64,000 nt of DNA from Halalkalibacter akibai JCM 9157 (GTDB taxonomy: Bacteria > Bacillota > Bacilli > Bacillales > Bacillaceae_D), in contig NZ_BAUV01000016.1 of the NCBI RefSeq assembly GCF_000513135.1, positions 17,828 through 81,827 of the forward strand, written 5' to 3'. How positions within the stretch are numbered: position 1 is the stretch's first letter; each line of letters opens with the position of its first letter. Position numbers and translations under genes: made by a program. Under the pieces are notes generated by a model. The model did no database searches. It was not told the DNA's origin and saw nothing but the letters and a program-made list of their open reading frames with translations. Shown in pieces: positions 44,727 through 53,331 of the stretch.

Positions 44727-45694
44727 ATGAAATTAGGCGTATTTACTGTGTTATTTTCACAGAAAAACCTTGATGAAATGTTAGATTATGTTAAAGAGGC
44801 TGGAGTAAAAGCTGTAGAAATTGGTACGGGTGGTTATCCTGGTAATGCACATTGCGATATTGATGCGTTATTAGAAAGTGAAGAGAAACGGAAGGAATAT
44901 TTAGAAAAAGTGACATCGCGAGGGTTAGAAATTAGTGCTTTCAGTTGTCATGGAAATCCAATATCTCCTGATCAAACATTTGCAAAAGAATCACATGAAG
45001 CATTAGTTAAGACCATTAAGCTAGCAAGTCTAATGGGTGTACCAGTAGTCAATTGTTTCTCTGGAACTGCAGGAGACCATGAAGGGGCAAAATATCCGAA
45101 TTGGCCGGTAACACCATGGCCAAATGAGTATGGTGATGTTTTAAAATGGCAGTGGGAAGAAAAACTGATTCCTTACTGGAAGGAATGGGGGCAATTTGCT
45201 AAAGATCATGACGTTAAAATTGGCTTAGAACTTCATGGAGGGTTTTTAGTACACACCCCTCACACGATTTTAAAATTAAGAGAGGCAACTTGTGATGCTA
45301 TTGGTGCTAACTTGATCCGAGTCACTTATGGTGGCAAGGTATAGACCCTGTTGCAGCTATTAAAATATTAGGAAAAGCTAATGCGATCCACCATTTCCAT
45401 GCAAAAGATACGTATATTGACCAAGATAATGTTAATATGTACGGTTTAACGGACATGCAACCTTACGGAGAGATTCGAACGAGAGCTTGGTCATTCCGTT
45501 CAGTCGGGTGTGGACATAGTATTCAAGAATGGTCTGATATGATCAGTGCACTTCGAACATATGGCTATGATTATGTTGTAAGTATTGAACATGAAGATCC
45601 GATTATGTCGATTGAAGAAGGCTTTGCTAGAGCAGTGAAAAACCTTAACTCAATTTTAATCGAAGAACAACCATCAGACATGTGGTGGGTATAA
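44727..45694 (+). pseudogene. sugar phosphate isomerase/epimerase (xylose isomerase-like TIM barrel), frameshifted
   Basis: The first frame covers residues 1-205: LGVFTVLFSQKNLDEMLDY, FSCHGNPISPD, IGLELHGGFLVHTP. It ends at TAG 45342-45344. In the +1 frame the sequence reads on as DPSHLWWQGIDPVAAIK, HHFHAKDTYIDQ, and to the end at 45694 (SIEHEDPIMSIEEG, SDMWWV). Adding one G at 45313-45314 (TTGATCC to TTGGATCC) rebuilds about 322 residues, including metal ligands such as the His/Asp in DPSHL and HFHAKD. Start ATG 44727 has AAGGAGG six bases before. It is likely intact in the cell if the missing base is a sequencing error. It would act on the keto-sugar made by the oxidoreductase. Confidence 0.87.
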
Positions 45695-45723
45695 TAAAAG
45701 AAAAAACTGAATCACATCATATT

Positions 45724-45778
45724 AAGCGCGAAGTTACAAAGCATTTCAACAGAAATTGCTTAGGCTTCGCGCTTTTTT
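45724..45778 (+). terminator. rho-independent terminator after the thuA-type operon
   Basis: AAGCGCGAAG / CTTCGCGCTT with an inner GCATTTC/GAAATTGC hairpin and a T6 tail. Confidence 0.82.
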
Positions 45779-45954
45779 CATTGTTCGCTTGCTTCTTTAT
45801 TAATTTGTTTACAAAGTTGTAACCGGAACGCAACGGAACATATATCTCAAGGAAACATAAGCCATAAAAGCAATAAAGTGTATGAAAGCGGCTTTTTTTA
45901 TTAAATAAGTGTTATGATAATAGCAATAGTCATTTTTTCTGATGGGGGATATAT

Positions 45955-46713
45955 ATGGTTCAATCAGTAGACAGAGCGCTTCAAATTATTAACTTGGTGA
46001 GTCAAACAAAGGAAGGTCGGGGAGTCACAGAATTAGCAGCATCCCTGGACCTTAATAAAAGCTCTATTTATAAAATACTAAGTACACTAGTCAATCATGG
46101 TTATATTGAACAAAATGTTGAAACAAAAAAGTATCGTCTTGGTTATAAATATCTTGAACTAAGTTCTATTTTATTAGATTCGATTGATATACGAAAGGAA
46201 GCAAAACCATTTTTGGAAGAATTAGAATCACTCACAAATGAAGTCATTCATTTAGTTGTTTTTGATCAAGGTGAAGTCATCTATATTGAGAAATTGGAAG
46301 GCAGCGAAACCTTACGAACTCACTCAAAAGTAGGTAGACGTGCTCCAATGCATTGTACTAGTGTTGGGAAAGTTATATTGTCTTTTTTACCTGAAGATCA
46401 AGTAATAGCCATTATAGAAAAGTTTGGTTTACCTAAACATACTGAGAACACGATTACGGATAAAGTAGAATTTCTTGCTGCTTTAGGAGAAATCAAAAAA
46501 CAAGGGTACGGGATGGAAATTGAAGAGAATGAAGCAGGTATTTCTTGCATGGCAACACCTGTTTTTGATAACAGAGGAGAAATTACGGCAGCTGTTAGTA
46601 TTTCTGGACCATCAACAAGACTTACAAAGATGAGAATGGAAAGTTTAAGTCCTTTTATTAAAGAAATAGGCAAAAAAATATCAAAACGTTTAGGTTACAT
46701 TCAAACAAGCTAG
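45955..46713 (+). CDS. IclR-family transcriptional regulator
   Basis: A 252-residue protein with an N-terminal winged helix (RALQIINLVSQTKEGRGVTELAASLDLNKSSIYKIL; about residues 5-60) and the IclR effector domain (APMHCTSVGKVILSFLP, GISCMATPVFD). GATGGGGG precedes the ATG. It stands 213 bp before malate synthase G in the same direction. That gap contains a perfect 7-bp inverted repeat, a candidate operator, so control of the glyoxylate genes is likely. Bacterial IclR is the classic glyoxylate-pathway repressor, but the family is broad. Confidence 0.9.
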   Translation: MVQSVDRALQIINLVSQTKEGRGVTELAASLDLNKSSIYKILSTLVNHGYIEQNVETKKYRLGYKYLELSSILLDSIDIRKEAKPFLEELESLTNEVIHLVVFDQGEVIYIEKLEGSETLRTHSKVGRRAPMHCTSVGKVILSFLPEDQVIAIIEKFGLPKHTENTITDKVEFLAALGEIKKQGYGMEIEENEAGISCMATPVFDNRGEITAAVSISGPSTRLTKMRMESLSPFIKEIGKKISKRLGYIQTS

Positions 46714-46832
46714 CAGTATGTTGGCTTGTTTCCTTACCGTAATCCAAGGATACCGATTTGAACTCTTTTGCAGATATAAAATCTAAAGAGGATTTTGAAC
46801 AATTGAATATTTTTGGAAATAAATGATTGAAA

Positions 46833-46846
46833 TGAGAGCGTTAGCA
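46833..46846 (+). promoter_or_regulatory. probable cre box before malate synthase G
   Basis: TGAGAGCGTTAGCA fits the broader cre form TGWNANCGNTNWCA with one mismatch. It is followed by GCTAA, making a second small dyad, TTAGC/GCTAA, at 46841-46857. Confidence 0.5.
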
Positions 46847-46875
46847 TGATACGCTAAAATCAATAGAAGAAACAC

Positions 46876-46894
46876 CGTTTCCTAATAGGAAACG
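46876..46894 (+). promoter_or_regulatory. inverted repeat, candidate IclR-type operator
   Basis: CGTTTCC TAATA GGAAACG is a perfect 7-bp dyad with a 5-bp centre, 32 bp before the malate synthase start. The IclR-type gene just upstream is the natural candidate to bind it; that is inference. Confidence 0.55.
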
Positions 46895-46926
46895 ATTCTG
46901 ATGGTATTAATTAAGGGGGATGGAAA

Positions 46927-49104
46927 ATGTCAAATTACGTGAAAGTTAAAGGGTTACAAGTAGCTTCTGAACTTTATCAATTTGTTAATGAAGAAGCTTT
47001 ACCTAATACCGGGCTTACTAGCAACCAATTTTGGAGTGGATTAGAAACACTTATGAAAGAATTAGCACCTCAAAATAGGGAATTACTTTTGATTAGAGAA
47101 AGAATTCAGCAACAGCTAGATTCTTGGCATCAAAAAAATAAAAGTAATTTTGACTTTAATTCTTATAAATCTTTCTTAGAGCAAATTGAGTATCTTGAAC
47201 CTGAAGTAGAAGACTTTCAAGTTATGACTAAAGATGTAGATAACGAAATTACATTACAAGCGGGGCCTCAGTTAGTTGTGCCAGTAAATAATGCTCGATA
47301 TGCCATCAATGCTGCTAATGCTCGGTGGGGAAGTTTATATGATGCATTGTATGGAACAGATGCGATAAGTGAGGAAAACGGGGCTGAACGTCAAAAGCTG
47401 TATAACCCAATTCGTGGTGAAAAAGTCATTTCATTTGCAAAGGCATTTTTAGATCAAGTGTTACCATTGGTCAAACAAACGCATGTGGAAGTTAAGAACT
47501 ACGCTGTTGTGGACGATGAACTTTTCGTAACTCTTAGTAATGGAGAAACAACTACTTTACGATCTCCTGAACGCTTTGTAGGTTTTCAGGGGAAAGCTCT
47601 TGAACCAACTGCTCTCTTGTTTAAGAACAATGGTCTACATTTTGAAATACAAATTGATCGTAACGATCCAATTGGCAAATCAGATAAAGCAGGGATGAAA
47701 GATATACTTATGGAAGCTGCACTGTCTACTATTATGGACTGTGAAGATTCAGTTGCAGCTGTAGATGCAACCGATAAAGTAGTCGTGTATCGTAACTGGT
47801 TAGGATTAATGAATGGACGTTTAACGGCAACGTTTACTAAGGGAAATAAAACAATGACTAGAACGTTAAATTCCGATCGTGTCTACACAGCAGTTAATGG
47901 AGAAGAAATCACTTTATCAGGACGTTCACTTATGTTTGTCCGTAATGTAGGTCATTTAATGACGAGTAACGCAGTTTTAGATGAGGCTGGTCAGGAAGTC
48001 CCTGAGGGGATCTTAGATACGGTTATTACTAGTTTAATTGGTAAACATGACCTTTTAAGAGAAAGTGAAAATAACTCTAAAGAAGGTTCAATTTACATCG
48101 TTAAACCGAAAATGCATGGATCAAAAGAAGTAGCTTTTGCGAATAAATTGTTTGATAGAGTGGAAGATATGCTTGGACTAAGACGCAATACATTGAAAAT
48201 TGGTGTGATGGACGAAGAACGTAGAACAACATTAAATTTAAAAGCTTGTATTCGAGAGGTAAAAGATCGAATTGTATTTATTAATACAGGGTTCTTAGAT
48301 CGAACAGGTGATGAAATTCATACTTCTATGGAGGCTGGTCCTGTAATTCGTAAGCACGAAATGAAAGCTGCCAAATGGTTACTTGGTTATGAGAAATCAA
48401 ATGTTAATATTGGTCTAGCGACCGGTTTAAAAGGGCGTGCTCAGATCGGTAAAGGAATGTGGGCGATGCCAGATTTAATGGCAGAAATGTTAAAGCAAAA
48501 GGGTGGCCATTTAAAAGCAGGAGCCAATACAGCTTGGGTTCCTTCACCAACTGCAGCTACATTGCATGCCCTTCATTATCATGAAATAAATGTAGCAAAT
48601 GTCCAAAATGAGCTAGCAAAAGAAGTATTGGACTTGCGCGATGATATTTTAGCTTTACCGATAGCTGAGGATTTAGATTGGAGTATAGAAGAAATCCAAC
48701 AAGAGCTAGATAATAACGCACAAGGAATCCTTGGTTACGTTGTTCGTTGGGTCGATCAAGGAGTTGGATGTTCAAAAGTGCCTGATATTAATAATATCGG
48801 CTTGATGGAAGATCGAGCTACACTTCGAATTTCAAGTCAGCATATGGCCAACTGGATTCGTCATAATGTAGTGACCGAAGAGCAAGTGCTAGAAACGCTA
48901 AAACGAATGGCAAAAGTAGTTGATGAACAAAATGCTAGTGATCCAGAATATCAAGCAATGTCAGTAGATTATGATGACTCTGTAGCATTTCAAGCTGCAT
49001 GTGAACTAGTTTTTGAAGGAGGCGCACAGCCTAACGGTTATACGGAACCAATTTTACATCGCCGTCGTCAAGAGGCTAAAGCTAAGATTAAGCTAAAGGC
49101 TTAG
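46927..49104 (+). CDS. glcB: malate synthase G
   Basis: A 725-residue single-chain malate synthase of the long G type. [53 protein letters not shown] and the late [10 protein letters not shown] are conserved in this isoform. It condenses glyoxylate with acetyl-CoA to malate. No isocitrate lyase or glycolate oxidase gene lies in the window, so glyoxylate could come from purine/allantoin, glycolate or glycine breakdown elsewhere. AAGGGGG precedes the ATG. A fumarylacetoacetate-hydrolase family gene follows after 83 bp, probably on the same transcript. Confidence 0.95.
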   Translation: MSNYVKVKGLQVASELYQFVNEEALPNTGLTSNQFWSGLETLMKELAPQNRELLLIRERIQQQLDSWHQKNKSNFDFNSYKSFLEQIEYLEPEVEDFQVMTKDVDNEITLQAGPQLVVPVNNARYAINAANARWGSLYDALYGTDAISEENGAERQKLYNPIRGEKVISFAKAFLDQVLPLVKQTHVEVKNYAVVDDELFVTLSNGETTTLRSPERFVGFQGKALEPTALLFKNNGLHFEIQIDRNDPIGKSDKAGMKDILMEAALSTIMDCEDSVAAVDATDKVVVYRNWLGLMNGRLTATFTKGNKTMTRTLNSDRVYTAVNGEEITLSGRSLMFVRNVGHLMTSNAVLDEAGQEVPEGILDTVITSLIGKHDLLRESENNSKEGSIYIVKPKMHGSKEVAFANKLFDRVEDMLGLRRNTLKIGVMDEERRTTLNLKACIREVKDRIVFINTGFLDRTGDEIHTSMEAGPVIRKHEMKAAKWLLGYEKSNVNIGLATGLKGRAQIGKGMWAMPDLMAEMLKQKGGHLKAGANTAWVPSPTAATLHALHYHEINVANVQNELAKEVLDLRDDILALPIAEDLDWSIEEIQQELDNNAQGILGYVVRWVDQGVGCSKVPDINNIGLMEDRATLRISSQHMANWIRHNVVTEEQVLETLKRMAKVVDEQNASDPEYQAMSVDYDDSVAFQAACELVFEGGAQPNGYTEPILHRRRQEAKAKIKLKA

Positions 49105-49187
49105 ATTAGAACTCCTCTAAAAAATATGCATTAGAGTACCGAATTAAGATTAAATACTCACACCTCAATAACGAAAGGACTTTATAA

Positions 49188-49949
49188 ATGAAATTTGCTA
49201 GATTTCAATATGAATCAACTATATATACAGGAATTCTATCTGAAGAGGGACTGAAAGAGATTACTGGAGATATATTTGATACATGGACATATACAGGTAA
49301 AGTGTTCCGGGAAGATGATGTACAATTACTGGCACCAATTGAAGCAAATCAAGTTATTGGAATTGGAGCGAATTACGTATCTGTTTCAGAAGAGTTACCA
49401 AAAGTATTACCCGATATACCTGTTTTTTTCTTTAAACCAACTTCTTCCATTATTGGACCAGAAGAAAAGATTGTCATTCCTAATTCATTAAATGAAGTGA
49501 AATTTGAATCTGAGTTAGCAATTGTCATTGGGAAAGAGGCTAAAAATGTAGCTGAAGTAGATGTACTAGATTATATTTTTGGTTATACAGTCGCTAACGA
49601 TGTTACAGCACCACAATTTTTTCACGAGGCTGGACACTGGATGATAGGAAAGGCATTTGATACTTTTACACCACTTGGGCCTTACATCGAAACAGAACTC
49701 GATCCATTTTCGGTAAGGGTGGAGGCTAGGTTGAATAGTATCGAAAAACAAAATAGCTCTACAAATCTGATGATTGTGCCTATTAGAAAGATGATTTCTT
49801 ACCTCTCAAATGTGATGACACTAAAAAAAGGTGATGTTATCTTAACTGGCAGTCCGGTGGGGGCAGAGTTTGCTTTTGAAAATGATCGTATTGAGTGTGA
49901 AATAAAAGAAATAGGAATTTTACGAAATTCGTTTGTTAAAGGAAAATAG
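49188..49949 (+). CDS. fumarylacetoacetate hydrolase (FAH) family protein
   Basis: A 253-residue FAH-superfamily enzyme. Motifs include VFFFKPTSSIIGPEE, the metal-binding Glu pair in KFESELAIVIGKEA, Asp in GYTVANDVTAPQFF, and GDVILTGSPVGAEF near the end. Members hydrolyse or decarboxylate 2-oxo or 1,3-diketo acids (acylpyruvase, oxaloacetate decarboxylase, fumarylpyruvate hydrolase). Next to malate synthase G it may handle a C4-C6 keto acid, but the substrate is unknown. It is somewhat short, yet it keeps the core. AAAGGAC lies upstream; a strong bidirectional terminator follows. Confidence 0.86.
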   Translation: MKFARFQYESTIYTGILSEEGLKEITGDIFDTWTYTGKVFREDDVQLLAPIEANQVIGIGANYVSVSEELPKVLPDIPVFFFKPTSSIIGPEEKIVIPNSLNEVKFESELAIVIGKEAKNVAEVDVLDYIFGYTVANDVTAPQFFHEAGHWMIGKAFDTFTPLGPYIETELDPFSVRVEARLNSIEKQNSSTNLMIVPIRKMISYLSNVMTLKKGDVILTGSPVGAEFAFENDRIECEIKEIGILRNSFVKGK

Positions 49950-49959
49950 GATAAATAGT

Positions 49960-49994
49960 AGAAAGCCTCGACATGAGTTGTCGAGGCTTTCTTA
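49960..49994. terminator. bidirectional terminator
   Basis: AGAAAGCCTCGACA / TGTCGAGGCTTTCT perfect 14-bp stem between the convergent FAH and msmX genes. Confidence 0.88.
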
Positions 49995-49997
49995 GTA

Positions 49998-51095
49998 TTA
50001 GTTAATTCTTAATTCACTTTCAACATCAAAGAAGTGAACTTTATTCATATCGAATGCTAAATCAATCTTTTGGCCACTATGGAAATCTGAACGAGCATCA
50101 ACGCGAGCGATAAAGTCTTGACCTTCCACTTTTGAATAAAGATAAGATTCCGCCCCTAATAATTCTGCTACTTCAATTGTTGCATTAATCTTTGTTTCAG
50201 GAGAAGCTTCTAGGAAAAGTAATTCATCATGAATATCTTCAGGACGCACACCTAGAATTAATTCTTTTCCAGCGTAACCTCTTTCTTTTAGTAATTTTAA
50301 TTTTCCTTCAGGAATTTTAATTTTTACTTTACCAAGAGAGAAGAAACCATCTGTTAAAGTTCCTTTAATAAAGTTCATAGCTGGTGAGCCAATAAATCCA
50401 CCAACGAAAACATTATCAGGATTATCATAAACTTCTTTTGGAGTTCCAACTTGTTGAATAATACCATCTTTCATAATAACAATACGAGTAGCCATTGTCA
50501 TTGCTTCTGTTTGGTCATGAGTAACATAAATTGTAGTCGTTTGTAGACGTTGGTGTAATTTACCAATCTCAGCACGCATTTGAACACGTAGCTTAGCATC
50601 AAGGTTAGATAAAGGCTCATCCATTAAGAAAACTTGTGGATCACGTACAATCGCTCTTCCTAGTGCCACACGTTGACGTTGACCACCAGACATTGCTTTT
50701 GGCTTACGATCAAGCATTTCAGTTAAACCTAAAATTTTTGCTGCTTCTTTAACACGTCTATCAATTTCATCTTTTTTGAACTTACGAAGTTTAAGACCAA
50801 AAGCCATATTGTCATATACATTCATATGTGGATATAGAGCGTAGTTTTGGAATACCATTGCGATATCACGGTCTTTTGGAGCAACATCGTTAACACGACG
50901 GTCGCCAATGTATAAATCCCCTTTAGAAATTTCTTCTAGGCCTGCAATCATACGTAATGTAGTTGATTTACCACAACCAGAAGGACCAACGAATACGATA
51001 AATTCTTTATCTTGAATGTGTAAATTAAAATCTGTTACCGCAGTAACATCACCATCATAAATCTTGTATACGTTTTCTAATCTAATTTCACCCAT
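49998..51095 (-). CDS. msmX: multi-sugar ABC transporter ATPase, MsmX/MalK-type
   Basis: A 365-residue CUT1 ATPase. Walker A is GPSGCGKST, the signature is MSGGQRQRVALGRA and Walker B is VFLMDEPLSNLD; a C-terminal TOBE/MOP regulatory region starts near residue 240 (GVRPEDIHDELLFL). In Bacillus subtilis MsmX energises several sugar importers that lack their own ATPase. Both importers in this window (mal and the cre-controlled one) lack one, so this protein is the likely shared partner. AAAGGAG precedes the ATG. It lies downstream of the CdaR/PucR-like gene on the same strand but behind that gene's terminator. Confidence 0.93.
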   Translation of the reverse strand: MGEIRLENVYKIYDGDVTAVTDFNLHIQDKEFIVFVGPSGCGKSTTLRMIAGLEEISKGDLYIGDRRVNDVAPKDRDIAMVFQNYALYPHMNVYDNMAFGLKLRKFKKDEIDRRVKEAAKILGLTEMLDRKPKAMSGGQRQRVALGRAIVRDPQVFLMDEPLSNLDAKLRVQMRAEIGKLHQRLQTTTIYVTHDQTEAMTMATRIVIMKDGIIQQVGTPKEVYDNPDNVFVGGFIGSPAMNFIKGTLTDGFFSLGKVKIKIPEGKLKLLKERGYAGKELILGVRPEDIHDELLFLEASPETKINATIEVAELLGAESYLYSKVEGQDFIARVDARSDFHSGQKIDLAFDMNKVHFFDVESELRIN

Positions 51096-51141
51096 CTATT
51101 ATCGCTCCTTTAATTTCTTAATATGATGTTAGTGTAACCGA

Positions 51142-51155
51142 AGTAAGCGTTTTCG
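51142..51155. promoter_or_regulatory. weak cre-like site upstream of msmX
   Basis: AGTAAGCGTTTTCG matches the cre consensus except at the first and last positions. It lies about 50 bp before the msmX start. Confidence 0.3.
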
Positions 51156-51176
51156 TATATTGTAAATGTGCATAAA

Positions 51177-51212
51177 AAATAATGCATTGTATTTGTGCAC
51201 AATGCATTATTT
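51177..51212 (-). terminator. rho-independent terminator of the CdaR/PucR-like gene
   Basis: AAATAATGCATTGT / ACAATGCATTATTT is a perfect stem with an 8-base loop; on the minus strand it is followed by a T run. It overlaps the stop codon. Confidence 0.8.
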
Positions 51213-52121
51213 ACTAGAATCGTTAAAAAGAAGAGCGAGATAAATAGAGACGGCATTGTTAAAATGTCTAATGTCTACTCCTGTTTTCTCTATGAATTTT
51301 TCTACTCGGTATTGTAATGTATTACGGTGAAGGTAAAGCTTTTTAGCAGCGAGTGAAATATTCATATTACAATCTAAATAAACTCTAATACTTTTAATAA
51401 GATCCTTATCGTCTTTAACATTATGAAGAAGCTGTTTTGATATTTGGTTTAAGTTTATAGAATTAGCTTCGTACAAAAGAAGGTGGGGGATCATTTCTTC
51501 ACCAATGTAAATTTTCTTTTTGAATGATTGTCTAATTTTATCAAAACAATCCTTTTCCCAATCATAACGTTCTCTAGCTTCTTGTATGCTTGTACTTTTT
51601 AAACCTATATATAAAGAAAGATCTATATAAAAATCACTTGCAATCGTATCGGCAATTGCTTCATGTAAATTATCTATTTGATCGGTGATAGTCGGTTCAA
51701 GATCTATAATTACAGCTTCCGATCCAGTTACCCATAAAATAATGGTTTTGGTTGGATACAAACTTTTAATCGCCTCAACTAAAGAATCTGGTTCTGATAC
51801 TTCGCCTTTTATTTTTAAGTGTGTAAACCTAAAATGATCACTAAGATTTTTTGAGTCGTTCGAGTTATATTCGGTATCGAATAGAATAGAAGACCAATAT
51901 TTTTCCTCATTTGAAGTTAATTCAAAGCTGTTGTGAAAGGTAATGGGAGAGAGAAACAAATTTAATAAAGAGATTTCATCATCTGTCAGTTGTTCATTTG
52001 GAAAACCTACTGTAATTTGTTCAGGTGTTTTAAACCAATAATAATCTTCTTTTTTAAATTCAAATTCGCTACTATGTACAACTATTTTATTTCCAAAATG
52101 TTCTTTAAGCTTTTCTAACAT
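51207..52121 (-). CDS. PucR/CdaR-type helix-turn-helix regulator
   Basis: A 304-residue protein whose C-terminus (SIRVYLDCNMNISLAAKKLYLHRNTLQYRVEKF, from about residue 235) is the PucR/CdaR helix-turn-helix typical of sugar-diacid and purine regulators. The N-terminal 230 residues do not show the PucR or diacid-sensor domains and are not recognised. ATG 52121 is chosen because GAGAGG lies about ten bases upstream; the longer frame begins before this site. It precedes msmX in the same direction, a pairing that hints at regulation of sugar uptake, but a terminator lies between them. Confidence 0.82.
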   Translation of the reverse strand: MLEKLKEHFGNKIVVHSSEFEFKKEDYYWFKTPEQITVGFPNEQLTDDEISLLNLFLSPITFHNSFELTSNEEKYWSSILFDTEYNSNDSKNLSDHFRFTHLKIKGEVSEPDSLVEAIKSLYPTKTIILWVTGSEAVIIDLEPTITDQIDNLHEAIADTIASDFYIDLSLYIGLKSTSIQEARERYDWEKDCFDKIRQSFKKKIYIGEEMIPHLLLYEANSINLNQISKQLLHNVKDDKDLIKSIRVYLDCNMNISLAAKKLYLHRNTLQYRVEKFIEKTGVDIRHFNNAVSIYLALLFNDSSK

Positions 52122-52307
52122 AAAGAAGTCCTCTCGATACATTGATTTTTAAAGAACTTGCAAAACAAGTACTTGTCATTTAAGGATATCATAACCCTTA
52201 TCGTTTGATAAATTTTTTTCTTTATGCAGAAGTTAATTGAAAGGATAATCCTTAGTTAATCTTTCAATACTATTTATGTAATAGCTATATCTAGGAGGTG
52301 GAATCAA

Positions 52308-52511
52308 ATGACCCAATTAACGACAAAAGAGCTTTCCTTTATTGAAGATGAGATTCGCTCAGAAGAAATTACGGCTAAAACCATTAATTGGTGTGCTTCA
52401 AATTGTGATGACCAGGAAATACGAGACCTATTAGAACAAATTGCAGAAACTCATCAATTGAATATTGCAGAGTTGTCGCAGTATTTTAATCAAGCAAGAA
52501 TGATTCAATAA
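52308..52511 (+). CDS. small helical protein, probably spore-coat associated
   Basis: A 67-residue, mostly helical acidic protein (TTKELSFIEDEIRSEE, LEQIAETHQLNIAEL). TAGGAGGTGG is an excellent ribosome binding site. It sits 15 bp before a CotF-domain gene and resembles the small partners that accompany CotF-type proteins in Bacillus coat gene pairs, where a similar helical N-terminal segment occurs. The assignment rests mainly on context. Confidence 0.7.
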   Translation: MTQLTTKELSFIEDEIRSEEITAKTINWCASNCDDQEIRDLLEQIAETHQLNIAELSQYFNQARMIQ

Positions 52512-52526
52512 CAAGGGGGACTGGCT

Positions 52527-52820
52527 GTGCCAAATAATATAAACGAGAGAGGCTTAACCGATCGTGAGATGCTACAACTCTGTTTGGAATTAGAAAAAGG
52601 ACGTTGTAGAAGTATTGGGAATACCATGTTAGAAACAAGTCATACTGAATTACGTGATTTGTATCGAACATTTTTCGAATCGGCTGACCAAAATCAAGTT
52701 AGCCTTTATGAGCTAATGAGTAGTAAAGGTTGGTATAAAACAGATCAAGCTAGTGCCGAACAAGTCACAAAGGTTCAAGAGTTTATGCAAAATAATTTGC
52801 ACCCAGATCACAATGCATGA
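52527..52820 (+). CDS. CotF-domain spore coat protein
   Basis: A 97-residue protein with a Coat-F domain (LTDREMLQLCLELEKGRCRS, TELRDLYRTFFESADQNQ, YELMSSKGWYKT). Family members are inner spore coat or spore-associated proteins. GTG start preceded by AAGGGGG. It follows the 67-residue gene and is itself followed by a 55-residue gene, giving a three-gene sporulation-type cluster. Compared with full CotF it is short and single-domain. Confidence 0.85.
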   Translation: MPNNINERGLTDREMLQLCLELEKGRCRSIGNTMLETSHTELRDLYRTFFESADQNQVSLYELMSSKGWYKTDQASAEQVTKVQEFMQNNLHPDHNA

Positions 52821-52868
52821 GCAACGATTGTATAACACTAAATTGCGAAACGGAGGTTGGTTAGGGAT

Positions 52869-53036
52869 ATGGTAAATCAAGACTTTGAACAATTTAATAA
52901 AGTACAACAGCAACATAAATCTCCTCATCTAAAAGGAGCAAAGAAACCGAAATTAGGAGAAGAACATCAAAATGATAGCAGAAATTCAGGAATTTCAGTC
53001 GGTGCAGAAGGTAGGGATATTTACTCTAAAAAATAA
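52869..53036 (+). CDS. 55-residue hydrophilic protein, function unknown
   Basis: A short frame, MVNQDFEQFNKVQQQHKSP..., rich in Lys, Gln, Asn and Gly, with no Cys or membrane segment and a C-terminal SVGAEGRDIYSKK. CGGAGG lies 12 bases upstream, and TAGGG is closer. The composition recalls small acid-soluble or coat-associated spore peptides, and it follows the CotF-type gene by 48 bp. No family recognised. Confidence 0.55.
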   Translation: MVNQDFEQFNKVQQQHKSPHLKGAKKPKLGEEHQNDSRNSGISVGAEGRDIYSKK

Positions 53037-53169
53037 ATCCATTAGGCTGTTCATTAAGAGAGTTACTAAGAAAATAATTTTCCTGTGATGAAGTGAGCGC
53101 AAATGGGGTCTAACATGTGAAGGACACGTAAGTAATCAAAAAAACAATTATTTAAAAACAGCTTTCCAT

Positions 53170-53198
53170 AAAAAGACGAGATGCGTTTCGTCTTTTTT
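53170..53198 (+). terminator. rho-independent terminator after the coat gene cluster
   Basis: AAAAGACGA / TCGTCTTTT stem with a short loop and T6. The 133 bp between it and the 55-residue gene hold nothing I recognise. Confidence 0.78.
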
Positions 53199-53283
53199 GT
53201 ATTTTCAAATTAAATAAGCTCCTTTACAACAATGCAAGTAAAAGGGAGGGGAGGGTGTAAATGGGAACAAGAATAGCACAAAA

Positions 53284-53318
53284 AAACTGACCAGCTAAAC
53301 TCGGCAAACGGTCAGTTT
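53284..53318 (-). terminator. terminator of the shikimate kinase gene
   Basis: AAACTGACC / GGTCAGTTT arms; on the minus strand the second arm runs into seven T. Confidence 0.75.
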
Positions 53319-53331
53319 CGTCGATATAATA

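Noticed and set aside
45889..45902. TGAAAGCGGCTTTT as a cre box before the IclR-type gene
   Set aside because: The left half fits but the right half lacks the required CA; likely chance.
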